From: Bifidobacterium longum subsp. infantis ATCC 15697 = JCM 1222 = DSM 20088
GTDB lineage: Bacteria > Actinomycetota > Actinomycetes > Actinomycetales > Bifidobacteriaceae
NCBI RefSeq assembly: GCF_000269965.1
Contig: NC_017219.1
Span: 372,001 to 436,000 of the forward strand
Direction: 5' to 3'
DNA length: 64,000 nucleotides
The notes under the pieces are model-generated. The model ran no database searches, was not told the DNA's origin, and saw only the letters and a list, made by a program, of their open reading frames with translations. Shown here in pieces: positions 63,026 through 64,000 of the stretch. The stretch's first letter is position 1. The number at the start of each line of letters is the position of its first letter. Both the position numbers and the translations under genes were made by a program.

Positions 63026-64000
63026 ATGAGGGGTAATACAAAGAAGTTCGCCCTAAAGTCAGCCGTGGCGGTGGCCGCTACGGCAGCCATGGTCGTGCCG
63101 ATGGCCGCATGCGGTTCCGGTACCGCAGGTGGCGGGAAAACCAAGATTTCGTTCTATTCCTACTTCAAGGACAACCAGATTGGTGAGGTCGTCAAGGGGT
63201 TCGAGAAGAAGAACCCCGACATTACCCTCGACGTGCAGTATGGCCAGGATCCGGCACAGTACATCTCGACACTGCAAACCCGTCTTGCTGGTGGCAAGCC
63301 GCCGACCATCTTCAATCTGACGATGGATAACCGTACCGATGTCATGAAATCCGGTGCCGCGTTGGACATCTCCGGCGAGGATTTCCTCGATGGCATCGAC
63401 GACACAAACTTCGCCTTGTTCCAGCAGGATGGCAAGACCTACGGCATGCCGGTTTCCGCATGGGTGGGCGCGTTCTTCTACAACAAAGACATTCTCAAGA
63501 AGGCCGGATACGATAAATTCCCCAAGACCTGGGATGAATTCATCGAGATGGGCAAGAAGATCAACTCCAACGGAAGCACCGCTTTCCTGGAGGACTTCAA
63601 TACTCAGATCGCTGGCTCGTTCACCGGCTTGCTGGCTAGCTATTACGGCGAGCAGGGTAAGTCCGGCGATCTTGACGCGGACATCTGGTCCGGCAAGTCC
63701 ACTTTCACCAAGGACTGGACTCCGGTATTCAAGAGATGGGAAGCTGCCGCCAAGGCCGGTGTAATTCCTCAGAAATCCGTTGGTCTGTCGGCCGATCAGG
63801 TCAAGCAGGAATTCGTGAGCGGCAATCTTGGCGTCATGCGCTCCGGTCCATGGGATCTGCCTGATCTGCAGAAGTCAGACATCGACTTCGGCGTGGCACC
63901 GTTCCCGGCCTACAGCAAGGAAGACGGCCAGTGGATCAACGGTGGCCCCGACCAAGGCTTCGCCATCGCGTCCAGGGCCTCCGACAAGGAGAAGGCCGCA
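63026..64000 (+). CDS. Sugar ABC transporter substrate-binding lipoprotein (partial at window end)
   Basis: Open from ATG 63026 to the window edge; the first 325 residues are present. A lipoprotein signal ends MAAC with Cys 29. The domain opens ISFYSYFKDNQIGEVVKGFEKKNPD and contains FYNKDILKKAGYDKFPKTWDEF, typical of CUT1 sugar-binding proteins. AAAGGAC precedes the start. Permease genes would be expected beyond the window. The ligand is unknown; regulation is probably by the LacI protein just upstream. Confidence 0.88.
   Translation, partial: MRGNTKKFALKSAVAVAATAAMVVPMAACGSGTAGGGKTKISFYSYFKDNQIGEVVKGFEKKNPDITLDVQYGQDPAQYISTLQTRLAGGKPPTIFNLTMDNRTDVMKSGAALDISGEDFLDGIDDTNFALFQQDGKTYGMPVSAWVGAFFYNKDILKKAGYDKFPKTWDEFIEMGKKINSNGSTAFLEDFNTQIAGSFTGLLASYYGEQGKSGDLDADIWSGKSTFTKDWTPVFKRWEAAAKAGVIPQKSVGLSADQVKQEFVSGNLGVMRSGPWDLPDLQKSDIDFGVAPFPAYSKEDGQWINGGPDQGFAIASRASDKEKAA

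Overview
The window looks like chromosome from a high-GC Gram-positive gut bacterium, most probably Bifidobacterium longum or a close relative. This is inferred from protein character and gene content (many lipoprotein-dependent sugar importers, a fucose/fucosyl-oligosaccharide locus, two DAHP synthases, a RegX3-type phosphate system, LacI regulators), not from a database search. Strong AGGAGG-type ribosome sites, frequent GTG starts and one TTG start fit this assignment. All identifications are by reading motifs.

Layout. 0-4.5 kb: a four-gene ABC importer operon (lipoprotein, two permeases, ATPase). 4.5-12.5 kb: a CPBP membrane protease, then minus-strand housekeeping genes (MscS channel, aspartate ammonia-lyase, TetR regulator, a DUF2974 hydrolase, an O6-alkylguanine repair protein). 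11.7-15.9 kb: a repeat-rich, gene-poor zone with three tRNA genes (Gly, Val, Val), decayed gene fragments, an antitoxin without a recognisable toxin, and a MerR regulator. 15.9-22 kb: an MFS exporter, a PfkB-fold kinase with an altered active site, rpmB and recG. 22-30.7 kb: a carbohydrate island with a truncated LacI regulator, a sugar ABC importer, a truncated L-fuconate dehydratase, an MFS permease and a GH151-like alpha-L-fucosidase. 30.9-32.7 kb: a DUF3841 gene whose 3' end carries a degenerate IS5-family element. 32.7-46.9 kb: core genes (rsmD, trmD, a U32 peptidase, a PgeF-like protein, ispD, pcp-like, a DivIVA-like coiled coil, pepC, two DAHP synthases, mtnN, an MHS-family transporter). 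47-53.7 kb: the phosphate regulon (SenX3/RegX3-type pair, pstSCAB). 53.9-59 kb: LemA, a DUF2207 membrane protein and a decayed DUF2207 paralogue. 59-64 kb: a small membrane protein, an aldo/keto reductase, a nucleoside hydrolase, a LacI regulator and the start of another sugar-binding lipoprotein, cut by the window edge.

How the genes work together. The two-component pair and pstSCAB form one phosphate-starvation unit. I find similar 11-nt-period direct repeats (PHO-box-like) in front of the kinase gene, pstS and lemA, which suggests that the LemA/DUF2207 genes may share this control. The 22-30 kb island would import and cleave fucosylated glycans, but its dehydratase and its regulator are both broken, so complete fucose breakdown would need other loci. 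Three dispersed double-hairpin elements, two clusters of tandem hairpins and one long inverted repeat mark recombination-prone intergenic DNA.
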